Assembly: GCF_002237655.1 (NCBI RefSeq)
Contig: NZ_NOKT01000003.1
Location: 296,370-360,369, forward strand
Direction of reading: 5' to 3'
DNA: 64,000 nucleotides
Source of the DNA: Streptomyces sp. XY006
Lineage (GTDB): Bacteria; Actinomycetota; Actinomycetes; Streptomycetales; Streptomycetaceae
Shown: piece by piece, positions 1 to 8,541 of the stretch
Position numbering within the stretch: the first letter of the stretch is position 1
How the letters are laid out: each line of letters starts with the position of its first letter
Translations under genes and position numbers: made by a program
Notes under the pieces: generated by a model
What the model saw: the letters and a program-made list of their open reading frames with translations, nothing else
Database searches by the model: none
What the model was told of the DNA's origin: nothing

Positions 1-38
1 CACCGTGCCCGACCCGGCACCGCGTCCGGCGCCGGCCG

Positions 39-1223
39 CTACGACGCGTCGACCAGCACACCGGGCCCGTTGACGTGATACGTGCGCGCCCGTACGCCGA
101 GGCCCGTGTCGCCGTCGAGGCCGCTGTCGTCGGCCCAGGTGACCAGCGCGCTCTCCTGGCCGTCGCCGAAGGCCGTGGCCGCGCAGGTGTGGAACCGCCG
201 CCCGGCGGCCGCCATGCTGACCTGCACCTTGTCGCCGAGCGACCCTTGCGAGTCCGAGCAGACCTTGGCCATCACCCTCGGCACCGAGTCGAACGTGTCG
301 GCGCTCTGCTCGATCCACGTCATGAGGAACCGCCCGCCGGGCAGCGGGGAGACGGCCGGCGACATCCGGGTGAAGCCCACCGGGGTGCCCGCCGTGACGT
401 CGAAGAGTTCCGTGCCGTCGGCGTCGAAGACGCTCACCGCGACCGTGCTCTGCGGCCGGCCCAGGTCACTGTCCTGCACGCGTTCGATGTGCGCGGCGAC
501 GAAGCGCCCGGTGTCGAGCAGCGTGAGGGCGTTGACACCGGTGAACCCGCCGACGTTCGGCTGGATCTCGTCCGTCAGCGCGTTGCCCTCGAAGTCGAGG
601 AACCGCAGGGTGAGCCGGCCACCGCCGATCGACGAGGGATCCGTCGACCAGGCGACGACCACGTCGCCGCCCACGAGGACCGAGGCGGCCGGCTTCTCGT
701 GGAAGCCCTCGGTGGTGCTGACCGTGAACTCCGGCGTCGCCGGGCTGCCGTCCGGGCGGTACCGCCGCGCGCGCACGCGCTGGTCGGCCCGCCGGCTCGC
801 CCAGGTGACCAGCACCCCGCCGTCGACCATGAACGTCAGGGACGGCCGCACCTGCGGATCCGCGTCCGTGGTGACCAGCGTCTGCGGACCGGCCGGCCGG
901 CCCTCCGCGAACCGCTGGAGCTTCACCGACGGGGTGGGAGGCGGCGTACCGAAGGGGGTCTCCAGCCAGACGGCGAACTGACCGTTGAACCCGGCGGACA
1001 GCACCGACGGCCACAGCGGGCGCACGCCCGGGCCCTGGGCCGGCTGCGTGGTGACCGCGATCTCGTCCCCGAGCTTGTCCCCGTCGGCGTCCAGGAACTG
1101 GCCCTTGATGACGAAGTCGCTCTCGTCCGACCACAGTTCCAGGTACTGCGTGCCGAACAGCCCGTCCACGGCGGGCTGGAACTGGTCGCCGGCTTTCGTG
1201 GTGTTCACGAGGAAATCGGCCAT
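39..1223 (-). CDS. Beta-propeller-like repeat protein, function unknown
   Basis: A 394-residue protein whose sequence is made of loosely repeated units of about 45-50 residues, with recurring hydrophobic-W/V-W patterns (for example VVAWSTD, VTWADD, MTWIEQ) after G-D-G/N turns. This is the look of a beta-propeller or a repeat domain seen in secreted and RTX-like proteins. No signal peptide or membrane segment is visible, so export is not supported. The ATG at 1223 is preceded by CGGAGAG, a fair ribosome site. It lies downstream of the sugar operon on the same strand after a gap of about 160 bases, so it may be transcribed alone. I do not recognise a specific function. Confidence 0.75.
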   Translation of the reverse strand: MADFLVNTTKAGDQFQPAVDGLFGTQYLELWSDESDFVIKGQFLDADGDKLGDEIAVTTQPAQGPGVRPLWPSVLSAGFNGQFAVWLETPFGTPPPTPSVKLQRFAEGRPAGPQTLVTTDADPQVRPSLTFMVDGGVLVTWASRRADQRVRARRYRPDGSPATPEFTVSTTEGFHEKPAASVLVGGDVVVAWSTDPSSIGGGRLTLRFLDFEGNALTDEIQPNVGGFTGVNALTLLDTGRFVAAHIERVQDSDLGRPQSTVAVSVFDADGTELFDVTAGTPVGFTRMSPAVSPLPGGRFLMTWIEQSADTFDSVPRVMAKVCSDSQGSLGDKVQVSMAAAGRRFHTCAATAFGDGQESALVTWADDSGLDGDTGLGVRARTYHVNGPGVLVDAS

Positions 1224-1381
1224 GGCTGCTCTCCGAATCGGGAAGTGAGGGGAAGAGAGAGCGGTACGGCCGGCCGAGCCCTTGTGACCAGCGTGTCACG
1301 CCCCGGGGGCGCCTGCATCCGGAGCGACGGCCGCCGCCCCACCGGTGCGGGGCGGGGCGGCGGACCTCGTGCGACGGCGGG

Positions 1382-2218
1382 TCAGCGGGTGTGCTCGGTG
1401 AACCGCGCCGCCGTCTCGGCCAGGACCTCGCGCCCGTCCCGGGCCCACAACCCGTCGTTGAACAGCTCGACTTCGATCGGCCCGGAGTAGCCCGCGTCCT
1501 CCACGTACCCCTGCCACACGCGCATGTCGATCGCGCCGTCGCCGATCTGGCCGCGGCCGGTGAGGACGCCCTCCGGGAGGGGGGTCGTCCAGTCGGCGAG
1601 CTGGAAGGTGTGGATGCGGCCGCTCCGGCCCGCGCGGGCGATCTGCGCGGGGGCCGTGTCGTCCCACCAGATGTGGTACGTGTCGACCGCGACGCCCACC
1701 TGGTGCGCCGGGAAGCGCTCCGCGAGGTCCAGGGCCTGGGCCAGCGTGGACACCACGCAGCGGTCCGAGGCGAACATCGGGTGCAGCGGCTCGATCGCCA
1801 GGCGGACCCCGTGCCGCTCCGCGTACGGGCCCAGTTCGCCCAGGGCGTCCGCGATGCGCTCACGCGCCCCGTGCAGGTCCTTGGAACCCGCCGGGAGGCC
1901 GCCCGAGACCAGGACCAGCGTGTCCGTGCCGAGCGTGGCCGCCTCGTCGATCGCGCGCCGGTTGTCGGCCAGGGCCTCGGTTCGCTCCCGCGGGTCGATC
2001 GCGGTGAGGAAGCCGCCCCGGCACAACGTCGTCACCGTCAGGCCCGCGTCCCGGACCAGCTTCGCCGTGGCCTCCAGCCCGTGCGCCCGCACCGGCTCCC
2101 GCCACAGGCCGACGTTGCGGACGCCCAGGTCGCCGCAGGCCGCGACCAGGTCCGGCAGCGACAGCTGCTTCACCGTCATCTGGTTGATGGAGAAACGGTC
2201 CGACCCGGATGCGCTCAC
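1382..2218 (-). CDS. Sugar phosphate isomerase/epimerase (xylose isomerase-like TIM barrel)
   Basis: A 278-residue TIM-barrel protein of the AP-endonuclease-2/xylose isomerase-like superfamily (IolE, IolI and hydroxypyruvate isomerase relatives). The metal-site acids of the family can be seen in IEPLHP, VDTYH and IEVELF. It should isomerise, epimerise or dehydrate a keto-sugar using a divalent metal in the cytosol. The start is GTG at 2218; its GTGA overlaps the stop of the DUF993 gene by 4 bases, so the two are translationally coupled. It is the last gene of a three-gene catabolic operon. The substrate cannot be read from sequence. Confidence 0.85.
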   Translation of the reverse strand: MSASGSDRFSINQMTVKQLSLPDLVAACGDLGVRNVGLWREPVRAHGLEATAKLVRDAGLTVTTLCRGGFLTAIDPRERTEALADNRRAIDEAATLGTDTLVLVSGGLPAGSKDLHGARERIADALGELGPYAERHGVRLAIEPLHPMFASDRCVVSTLAQALDLAERFPAHQVGVAVDTYHIWWDDTAPAQIARAGRSGRIHTFQLADWTTPLPEGVLTGRGQIGDGAIDMRVWQGYVEDAGYSGPIEVELFNDGLWARDGREVLAETAARFTEHTR

Positions 2219-3384
2219 TGGTCCACTCCGTACACGCTCAGCAACGTCCTCATCCGCTCCTCCGCCAGCTTCGGGTCCGGGAACAGCCCCAGCCCGTCGG
2301 CCAGTTCGTAGGCCGTGGCGAGGTGCGGCAGCGAACGCGCCGACTGCAGGCCGCCGACCATGGTGAAGTGCCTCTGGTGCCCGGCCAGCCAGGCCAGGAA
2401 CACCACGCCCGTCTTGTAGAAGCGGGTCGGGGCCCGGAAGAGGTGGCGGGAGAGCCCGACCGTGGGGTCGAGCAGCGCCCGGAAGCCCCGTACGTCACCC
2501 GTGTCCAGGACCCGGACCGCCTCGGCGGCGAGCGGGCCCAGCGGGTCGAAGATGCCGAGCAGGGCGTGGCTGTAGCCCCGGTCGTCGCCCGCGATCAGCT
2601 CCGGGTAGTTGAAGTCGTCACCGGTGTAGCAGCGCACGCCCTTCGGGAGGCGGCGGCGGATGTCGATCTCCCGCTGCGCGTCCAGCAGGGAGACCTTGAT
2701 GCCGTCGACCTTGTCGGGGTGGGCGGCGATCACGTCCAGGAAGGTGGAGGTGGCGGCGTCCAGGTCCGTGGCACCCCAGTAGCCCTCCAGCGCCGGGTCG
2801 AACATCGGGCCGAGCCAGTGCAGGATCACCGGCTCGGACGCCTGGCGGAGCAGGTGCCCGTAGACCTCCAGGTAGTCCTCCGGTCCCTTGGCGACCGCGG
2901 CCAGCGCCCGCGAGGCCATCAGGATCGCCTGCGCGCCCGACTCCTCCACGAGGGCGAGCTGTTCCTCGTAGGCGGCCCGGATCTCCGCCAGGCCGCAAGG
3001 GTGGCCGAACTCGGTGACCGGCAGCTGGTCGGTGCCCACGCCGCAGGCGATCAGGCCGCCGGCCGGCTTCGCCTCGGCCGCCGAGCGGCGGATCAGCTCC
3101 GCCGCGCCCGCCCAGTCCAGGCCCATCCCGCGCTGGGCGGTGTCCATGGCCTCGGCGACGCCCAGCCCGTGCGACCACAGATGGCGGCGGAAGGCGAGGG
3201 TGGCGTCCCAGTCGACGGCGGCGGGGGAGTCGGGGGAGACGTCCGCGTACGGATCGGCCACGACGTGCGCCGCCGAGAAGACCGTACGCGAGGTGAAGGG
3301 CGTGCCGGCGGTCACGGCCAGGGGCTCGGTGCGCGGCTCGTACGGGCGCAGCGTCCCGTCCGGGCCCGGGAGTCGGACGGTCAC
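2215..3384 (-). CDS. DUF993 / dihydrodipicolinate-synthase-like aldolase
   Basis: A 389-residue protein of the DUF993 family, which resembles the DHDPS/N-acetylneuraminate lyase class I aldolases. A lysine in the strand DGIKVSLLD (about K230) is the natural Schiff-base candidate, and GMGLDW, HWLGPMFDP and RFYKTGVVFL are conserved-looking blocks. The open frame runs much further upstream, but the GTG at 3384 overlaps the oxidoreductase stop by 4 bases (GTGA) and gives a family-like N-terminus (MTVRLPGPDG). Flanked by an oxidoreductase and an epimerase in one operon, it probably cleaves a keto-sugar acid. That reaction is inferred, not known. Confidence 0.85.
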   Translation of the reverse strand: MTVRLPGPDGTLRPYEPRTEPLAVTAGTPFTSRTVFSAAHVVADPYADVSPDSPAAVDWDATLAFRRHLWSHGLGVAEAMDTAQRGMGLDWAGAAELIRRSAAEAKPAGGLIACGVGTDQLPVTEFGHPCGLAEIRAAYEEQLALVEESGAQAILMASRALAAVAKGPEDYLEVYGHLLRQASEPVILHWLGPMFDPALEGYWGATDLDAATSTFLDVIAAHPDKVDGIKVSLLDAQREIDIRRRLPKGVRCYTGDDFNYPELIAGDDRGYSHALLGIFDPLGPLAAEAVRVLDTGDVRGFRALLDPTVGLSRHLFRAPTRFYKTGVVFLAWLAGHQRHFTMVGGLQSARSLPHLATAYELADGLGLFPDPKLAEERMRTLLSVYGVDQ

Positions 3385-4532
3385 AGCGAGATCTCCGGAA
3401 CGTCGAGGCGGCGGCCCTCGGCCGAGGACCTCAGGCCCAGCTCGGCCAGCTGCACACCGCGGGCACCGGCCAGCAGGTCCCAGTGGTAGGGGGCGTCGGC
3501 GTAGACGTGCTTGAGGAACAGCTCCCACTGGGCCTTGAAGCCGTTGTCGAACTCGGCGTTGTCCGGCACCTCCTGCCACTGGTCCCGGAAGACCTCCGTG
3601 GCGGGGATGTCCGGGTTCCACACCGGCTTGGGGGTCGCCGAGCGGTGCTGGACGCGGCAGTTGCGCAGGCCAGCCACCGCCGAGCCCTCGGTGCCGTCGA
3701 CCTGGAACTCCACCAGCTCGTCGCGGTTGACGCGCACGGCCCAGGAGGAGTTGATCTGGGCGATCGCGCCGCCCTCCAGCTCGAAGATGCCGTAGGCGGC
3801 GTCGTCGGCCGTGGCGTCGTACGGCTTGCCGTTCTCGTCCCAGCGCTGCGGGATGTGGGTGGTGGCGACGGCCTGGACCGACGTCACGCGGCCGAACAGC
3901 TCGTGCAGCACGTACTCCCAGTGCGGGAACATGTCGACGACGATGCCGCCGCCGTCCTCCGCGCGGTAGTTCCATGACGGGCGCTGCGCCGCCTGCCAGT
4001 CGCCCTCGAAGACCCAGTAACCGAACTCGCCGCGCACGGACAGGATCCGGCCGAAGAAGCCGCCGTCGATCAGGCGCTTCAGCTTGAGCAGGCCGGGCAG
4101 GAAGAGCTTGTCCTGGACGACGCCGTGCTTGACGCCGGCCTCGTTCGCGAGCCGGGCCAGTTCGAGGGCGCCCTGCAGGCCGGTGGCCGTGGGCTTCTCG
4201 GTGTAGATGTGCTTGCCGGCCGCGACGGCCTTCTTGATGGCCTCCTCGCGGGCCGAGGTGACCTGGGCGTCGAAGTAGAGGTCCACCGTCTCGTCGGCGA
4301 GGACCGCGTCCAGGTCGGTGGAGACGTGCTCAAGACCGTGCCGCTCGGCCAGGGCCCGCAGCGCGTGTTCCCGGCGGCCGACCAGGATCGGCTCGGGCCA
4401 CAGCACGGTGCCGTCGCCGAGGTCGAGTCCGCCCTGCTCACGGAGGGCGAGGATGGAGCGGACCAGGTGCTGGCGGTAGCCCATGCGCCCGGTCACGCCG
4501 TTCATGGCGATACGCACCGTCTTGCGTGTCAC
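3381..4532 (-). CDS. Gfo/Idh/MocA family NAD(P)-dependent oxidoreductase
   Basis: A 383-residue dehydrogenase. The N-terminal Rossmann fold begins with the glycine-rich MNGVTGRMG, and the family Y-T-E-K-P motif (EKPTATGL) carries the catalytic lysine. The C-terminal alpha/beta domain has the usual SVRGEFGYWVFEG and GGGIVVDMFPHWEY features. Members oxidise a sugar or cyclitol hydroxyl with NAD(P). It is the first gene of a three-gene operon and is divergent from a LacI-type regulator about 280 bases away, with a LacI-type operator between them. Substrate unknown; inositol, 3-keto sugars or sugar acids are all possible. Confidence 0.9.
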   Translation of the reverse strand: MTRKTVRIAMNGVTGRMGYRQHLVRSILALREQGGLDLGDGTVLWPEPILVGRREHALRALAERHGLEHVSTDLDAVLADETVDLYFDAQVTSAREEAIKKAVAAGKHIYTEKPTATGLQGALELARLANEAGVKHGVVQDKLFLPGLLKLKRLIDGGFFGRILSVRGEFGYWVFEGDWQAAQRPSWNYRAEDGGGIVVDMFPHWEYVLHELFGRVTSVQAVATTHIPQRWDENGKPYDATADDAAYGIFELEGGAIAQINSSWAVRVNRDELVEFQVDGTEGSAVAGLRNCRVQHRSATPKPVWNPDIPATEVFRDQWQEVPDNAEFDNGFKAQWELFLKHVYADAPYHWDLLAGARGVQLAELGLRSSAEGRRLDVPEISL

Positions 4533-4622
4533 GTCGTTCCCTTCGTACGCGGTCGTCGCGCCGCGTACGCCCCACCCGTCACCGGAGAGCCGGTGAACCG
4601 CCCGTGGACTGGTGAACGTGAC

Positions 4623-4636
4623 AGCAAGCGCTTTCT
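4623..4636. promoter_or_regulatory. LacI-type operator between the oxidoreductase operon and its regulator
   Basis: AGCAAGCGCTTTCT, with the perfect 8-base core AAGCGCTT and outer A-G/C-T pairs also matching, has the central-CG symmetry typical of LacI/GalR operators. It lies in the divergent intergenic region next to the LacI-type gene starting at 4811, which is its likely binder. Autoregulation and control of the catabolic operon are inferred. Confidence 0.6.
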
Positions 4637-4787
4637 ATACAGGAAGAAGCTAGCCTCTGACGGCGGTCCGGACAAGACCGTGACCAGGACGAGTTGTTCG
4701 AGGGGGCGAACAACCGGGGGCCGGGGGCTTAAGGTCTGCTCGGAACCATGGCCACAGGTCTGGCTGTGTACGAGGGCGGACGACGAG

Positions 4788-4814
4788 ATGCGCGACCGGA
4801 GGACGACGAGATGA
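4788..4814 (+). CDS. Eight-codon leader ORF coupled to the LacI-type gene
   Basis: ATG at 4788 opens a tiny frame encoding MRDRRTTR whose TGA overlaps the ATG of the regulator (ATGA at 4811-4814). The sequence GGACGACGAGATG occurs at both starts (4778-4790 and 4801-4813), so the start region appears duplicated. It may couple translation of the regulator or be a by-product of the duplication. No protein function is implied. Confidence 0.35.
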   Translation: MRDRRTTR

Positions 4815-5860
4815 CGGTGACCCTGGCGGACGTGGCGGCCCGCGCGCAGGTCTCGCCCGCGACGGTGTCGCGCGTGCTGAACGGGAACTACCCCGTGGCG
4901 GCCTCCACCCGCGAGCGGGTGCTGAAGGCCGTCGACGAGCTGGACTACGTGCTCAACGGGCCCGCGAGCGCCCTGGCCGCCGCCACCTCCGACCTGGTCG
5001 GGATCCTGGTGAACGACATCGCCGACCCCTTCTTCGGGATCATGGCGAGCGCCATCCAGGCCGAGATCGGCGGCCCGGGCGGGCGCGCGGGCGGGGAGCG
5101 GCTCGCGGTGGTCTGCAACACGGGCGGCTCCCCGGAGCGGGAGCTGACCTACCTCACGCTGCTGCAGCGGCAGCGGGCCGCGGCCGTGGTGCTGACCGGC
5201 GGGGCCATCGAGGACGCGGCGCACCAGGCGGCCATGGACGCCAAGGTGCGCAAGCTGACCGAGGCCGGGACCCGGGTCGTGCTGTGCGGGCGCCCGCCGG
5301 CCCCCGACACCGGGGCGATCGCGCTGACCTTCGACAACCGCGGCGGCGGGCAGGAACTCACCGAGCACCTCATCGGGCTCGGGCACCGGCGGCTCGGCTA
5401 CATCGCGGGCCCCGAGGAGCGGACCACCACCCGGCACCGGCTGGAAGGACACCGGGCCGCGCTGGCGGCGCACGGCATCGAGGAGGACCCGGGCTGGACG
5501 GTGCACGGCCGCTACGACCGCCGCTCCGGCTACGAGGCGACGCTGGAGCTGCTGCGGCGGGACCCGTCGCTGACCGCGGTCGTCGCGGCGAACGACTCCG
5601 TCGCCCTCGGGGCGTGCGCGGCCCTGCGCGACTCGGGGCTGCGGATCCCGGAGGACGTGTCGGTGGCTGGCTTCGACGACCTGCCGTTCAGCATCGACGC
5701 GGTGCCCTCGCTGACGACGGTGCGGTTGCCGCTCGCGGAGGCCGGGGCCCGGGCCGGGCGGATCGCGATGGGGCGCGAGGAGGCGCCGCCCGGCGGGATC
5801 GCCTCGGTGCGCGGGGAGTTGATGGTCCGCGGCTCCTCCGGGGTGCCGCGCACTTCCTGA
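4811..5860 (+). CDS. LacI family transcriptional regulator
   Basis: A 349-residue repressor. Residues 1-55 form the LacI headpiece (TLADVAARAQVSPATVSRVL, then a hinge ending in NGPASALA), followed by a periplasmic-binding-like effector domain with the GFDDLPF block near the end. I chose ATG 4811 over the upstream in-frame start because GGAGG at 4798-4802 is correctly spaced and the headpiece begins there. It is divergent from the Gfo/Idh/MocA-DUF993-epimerase operon and probably represses it through the operator at 4623-4636. The inducer is unknown. Confidence 0.9.
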   Translation: MTVTLADVAARAQVSPATVSRVLNGNYPVAASTRERVLKAVDELDYVLNGPASALAAATSDLVGILVNDIADPFFGIMASAIQAEIGGPGGRAGGERLAVVCNTGGSPERELTYLTLLQRQRAAAVVLTGGAIEDAAHQAAMDAKVRKLTEAGTRVVLCGRPPAPDTGAIALTFDNRGGGQELTEHLIGLGHRRLGYIAGPEERTTTRHRLEGHRAALAAHGIEEDPGWTVHGRYDRRSGYEATLELLRRDPSLTAVVAANDSVALGACAALRDSGLRIPEDVSVAGFDDLPFSIDAVPSLTTVRLPLAEAGARAGRIAMGREEAPPGGIASVRGELMVRGSSGVPRTS

Positions 5861-5894
5861 GGTACTGCGGCTCGTGTGTGTGGGGGGATACGAC

Positions 5895-6833
5895 ATGGCC
5901 GGGACAGCGGACGGCGGGCAGGACGGACGCCGTACGGAAACCGGCGGCTCCGGCGAAGCCGCCGAGGTCCGGCGCTTCTGGGAGCGGCTCAAGATCCCCG
6001 GGCTCGTCGACGTGCACACGCACTTCATGCCCGAGCGGGTGCTGCGCAAGGTCTGGGAGTACTTCGACACCAACGGCCCGCTGACCGGCGGACTGGAGTG
6101 GCCGATCACGTACCGGAAGGCCGAGTCGGAACGGGCGGCCCTGCTGCGGGAGTTCGGCGTGCGGGCCTTCACCTCGATGCTCTACCCGCACAAACCCGGC
6201 ATGGCGGCGTGGCTGAACGGCTGGGCGGCCGACTTCGCCCGCCGCACCCCCGACTGCCTGCACACCGCCACCCTCTTCCCCGAGCCGGGCGTCGAGACGT
6301 ACGTCCGCGAGGCCGTCGAAGCGGGCGCGCGGGTGTTCAAGGCGCATGTGCAGGTCGGGGACTACGACCCCGCCGACGAACTCCTCCAGCCAACCTGGGG
6401 CTTGCTGGCCGAGGCCGGCATCCCGGTGGTGATCCACTGCGGCTCGGGACCCGCCCCCGGCAAGCACACCGGCCCGGAGCCCGTCGCCCGGGTCCTGGCG
6501 CGGCACCCCCGCCTCCGGCTGATCGTCGCGCACCTGGGCATGCCCGAGTACGAGGAGTTCCTGGACCTCGCCGAGCGGTACGGCCAGGTGCGGCTGGACA
6601 CGACCATGGCGTTCACCGACTTCACCGAGGGGTTCATGCCGTTCCCGCGCCACGCCCTGCCCCGCTGCGCCGCACTCGGCGACCGCATCCTGCTCGGCTC
6701 GGACTTCCCCAACATCCCTTACCCCTACCTGCACCAGCTCCGGGCCCTGGAACGGCTGGACCTGGGCGAGGAGTGGCTGCGCGCGGTGTGCCACGACAAC
6801 GCGGCCCACCTGTTCGCCCTGAGGAACGCGTAG
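5895..6833 (+). CDS. Amidohydrolase family protein (Amidohydro_2-type TIM barrel)
   Basis: A 312-residue metal-dependent hydrolase or decarboxylase. The H-x-H metal motif is in DVHTHFMPER, followed by FKAHVQVG, VIHCGSG, VAHLGMPEYE and GSDFPNIPYP, which is the usual order of metal and active-site residues in the amidohydrolase-2 group. The open frame starts at 5874, but ATG 5895 follows a G-rich ribosome site (GGGGGGA) and is preferred. It lies 34 bases after the LacI-type gene on the same strand and may be co-transcribed. The substrate is not apparent. Confidence 0.85.
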   Translation: MAGTADGGQDGRRTETGGSGEAAEVRRFWERLKIPGLVDVHTHFMPERVLRKVWEYFDTNGPLTGGLEWPITYRKAESERAALLREFGVRAFTSMLYPHKPGMAAWLNGWAADFARRTPDCLHTATLFPEPGVETYVREAVEAGARVFKAHVQVGDYDPADELLQPTWGLLAEAGIPVVIHCGSGPAPGKHTGPEPVARVLARHPRLRLIVAHLGMPEYEEFLDLAERYGQVRLDTTMAFTDFTEGFMPFPRHALPRCAALGDRILLGSDFPNIPYPYLHQLRALERLDLGEEWLRAVCHDNAAHLFALRNA

Positions 6834-6920
6834 CAGACTCCGTGTGCGGCCGGCCGGCACTGCCTGCTTCGCCGGATGTGATCATGGGGAGCCGTGTTCC
6901 TTCGCCCGTGAGGTGATGTC

Positions 6921-7811
6921 TTGAGGGAGGTGGCACTGCGTCCCCACGCACTGTTGCCTCGTCGGTACGACCACCGGAGGGTTCTCGCGACGACCGTGGA
7001 CGCCTGGGGCCGGGCCCTGTGGCTGATCTGCCCCGACGCCGAACTCCGTCCCCGTTCGGTCGGCAGACCCGACCCCCACCCCCGGACCCTTCCGTACGAC
7101 GCCCTCCTCGTCACCGACGACGGCGGCACGATCCGCGAACGGACGCTGCGGGGTCTGGACCTGCGGGTGGTTCACCTCGACGCGCTGCCCAACGGCCGTC
7201 TCGTCGTGCAGGGTTACGGCGGTGCCGACGACCGGAACGCCCGGATCTACGGGATGGACGGGCGCCGCCGCGGCAGCTTCGCGATGGGGCGCGCGGTCGA
7301 GTTCCTGATGGCGGACCGGCGGCACCACGTGTGGAGCGCCTACTTCGACGAAGGCGTCTACGCGGACCCGATCAGCGCCCCCGGCCTGGTGCGCTGGGAC
7401 AGCGGCGGCAACCGCCTGTGGGGGTACACGCCCGAGCAGGGCGTCGAGTACATCGACACGGTCTACGCCCTCAACGTCGACGACGGCGTCGCGTGGGCGA
7501 ACTACTACCCCACCTTCCCGCTGATCGAGGTCCGCACCGACGGTACCGTCCGACTGCGCAGCACCCCCGTGGCCGCCCCCCGGGGCATGGCCGTGCACGG
7601 TGACCACGTCACGATGCTGGGCGGCGACCGGCAACCGGACCGACTGCACCTCTGCCGCCTGACGGACACCGAGGCCCTGCCGGTCGAGGAAGCCTGCCTG
7701 ACCCTCCCCAACGGCGCACCGCTCAAGGGGTACGCACCTCCCGTGGGACGAGGCCGCCACCTCTACCTGCACGGCTCCTCACCCCGGCAGTGGTACGTGC
7801 TGCGCGCCTAG
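6921..7811 (+). CDS. Conserved hypothetical protein, WD/NHL-like beta-rich
   Basis: A 296-residue protein with repeated strand-turn units carrying D-G/G-G turns (VTDDGGTI, YGMDGRRRG, WDSGGNRLWG, VRTDGTVRL), suggesting a beta-propeller. No signal peptide, membrane helix or catalytic motif is seen. The best start is TTG at 6921 with AGGTG five bases upstream; GTG at 6930 is an alternative but its ribosome site would be too close. It stands alone between the amidohydrolase and the frameshifted DUF6584 gene. Function unknown. Confidence 0.75.
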   Translation: MREVALRPHALLPRRYDHRRVLATTVDAWGRALWLICPDAELRPRSVGRPDPHPRTLPYDALLVTDDGGTIRERTLRGLDLRVVHLDALPNGRLVVQGYGGADDRNARIYGMDGRRRGSFAMGRAVEFLMADRRHHVWSAYFDEGVYADPISAPGLVRWDSGGNRLWGYTPEQGVEYIDTVYALNVDDGVAWANYYPTFPLIEVRTDGTVRLRSTPVAAPRGMAVHGDHVTMLGGDRQPDRLHLCRLTDTEALPVEEACLTLPNGAPLKGYAPPVGRGRHLYLHGSSPRQWYVLRA

Positions 7812-7853
7812 GCCCGGGGCCGGCGGCCGGTACGGAACCCTGCGCGACGTCCC

Positions 7854-8383
7854 TCAGTCGAAGAGGTCGACGAGGCCGTTCACCCAGATCGCCACGAACG
7901 CGAGGGCCGCGAGCAGGCAACCGGCGCCCGCCAGCGCACCGCCGACGGTCCACGGCTCGGGCGGTGCCTGAGCACGGTCCTTCTCCAGGCTCTCCTCGTA
8001 GGAAGCGGGATCGTCCCAGTCGACGGCGTGCCCCACGTCCTCGGCGCAGGCGGTGCGCACGGCGACCAGCTGCTTCCGCGCGAACGAGGTGCCGGCCGTC
8101 GACTCGGGGCCGCGCCAGGCGAGGGCCTTCATCCGCCACCCCGGTGCGGCGTACCGTGCCTCGAAGGCGGCCGTCTCGTCCGCGTCGCGGTCCTCTTCCA
8201 GATACATCCAGCGCCCGGCCTCGGCGGCGTCGCCGTAGAGCCGGTACACCCCGGCCAGACGCCGGCGGAGGGCCAGGTCCTGCGGGAAGGACGAGAAGAG
8301 GCCGCGCAGGCGCTGACGCGCCACGGGTATCGGCCGGCGGCCAGGTTCGCGTCGACCCTGGCGAGTGTCTCCGTCATGGGCAT
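7854..8383 (-). pseudogene. DUF6584-like protein gene with a one-base frameshift
   Basis: Two frames together make one protein. The frame from ATG 8383 encodes MPMTETLARVDANLAAGRYP, then loses register; the other frame continues as PVARQRLRGLFSSFPQDL through a tetratricopeptide-like helical region to a C-terminal hydrophobic helix (GGALAGAGCLLAALAFVAIW) and stop at 7854. Inserting one C near 8324 on the + strand (one G on the coding strand, in the CCG-GTG junction) restores a continuous reading frame of about 177 codons. The family in Streptomyces has this intact junction, as I recall it. It could be a real inactivating deletion or a sequencing error in a GC-rich run. Confidence 0.7.
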
Positions 8384-8512
8384 GCACTCATGATCGGCTA
8401 CCGCGGCGATCGACGTCGACTCACCTTCCGAGGGGAACGGCCCGGCCCGGTACTCACCTTGAGGGCTGGTCCGGGTGTCCCGGGCGGTCTAGGCTCGTCC
8501 TCAGAGAACCTC

Positions 8513-8523
8513 TGACTGAGTCA
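8513..8523. promoter_or_regulatory. Inverted repeat, probable operator of the MarR-GNAT gene
   Basis: TGACT-G-AGTCA is a perfect 11-base inverted repeat ending 18 bases before the ATG of the MarR-GNAT fusion. MarR proteins usually bind short symmetric sites overlapping their own promoter, so this is a plausible autoregulatory operator. Confidence 0.5.
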
Positions 8524-8541
8524 AAGATCGGGGTCGCGGTC

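Noticed and set aside
2215..3975. A 586-codon form of the DUF993 protein
   Set aside because: The extra N-terminal 197 codons are antisense-free but out of frame within the oxidoreductase coding region on the same strand. The GTGA overlap at 3381-3384 gives the proper start.
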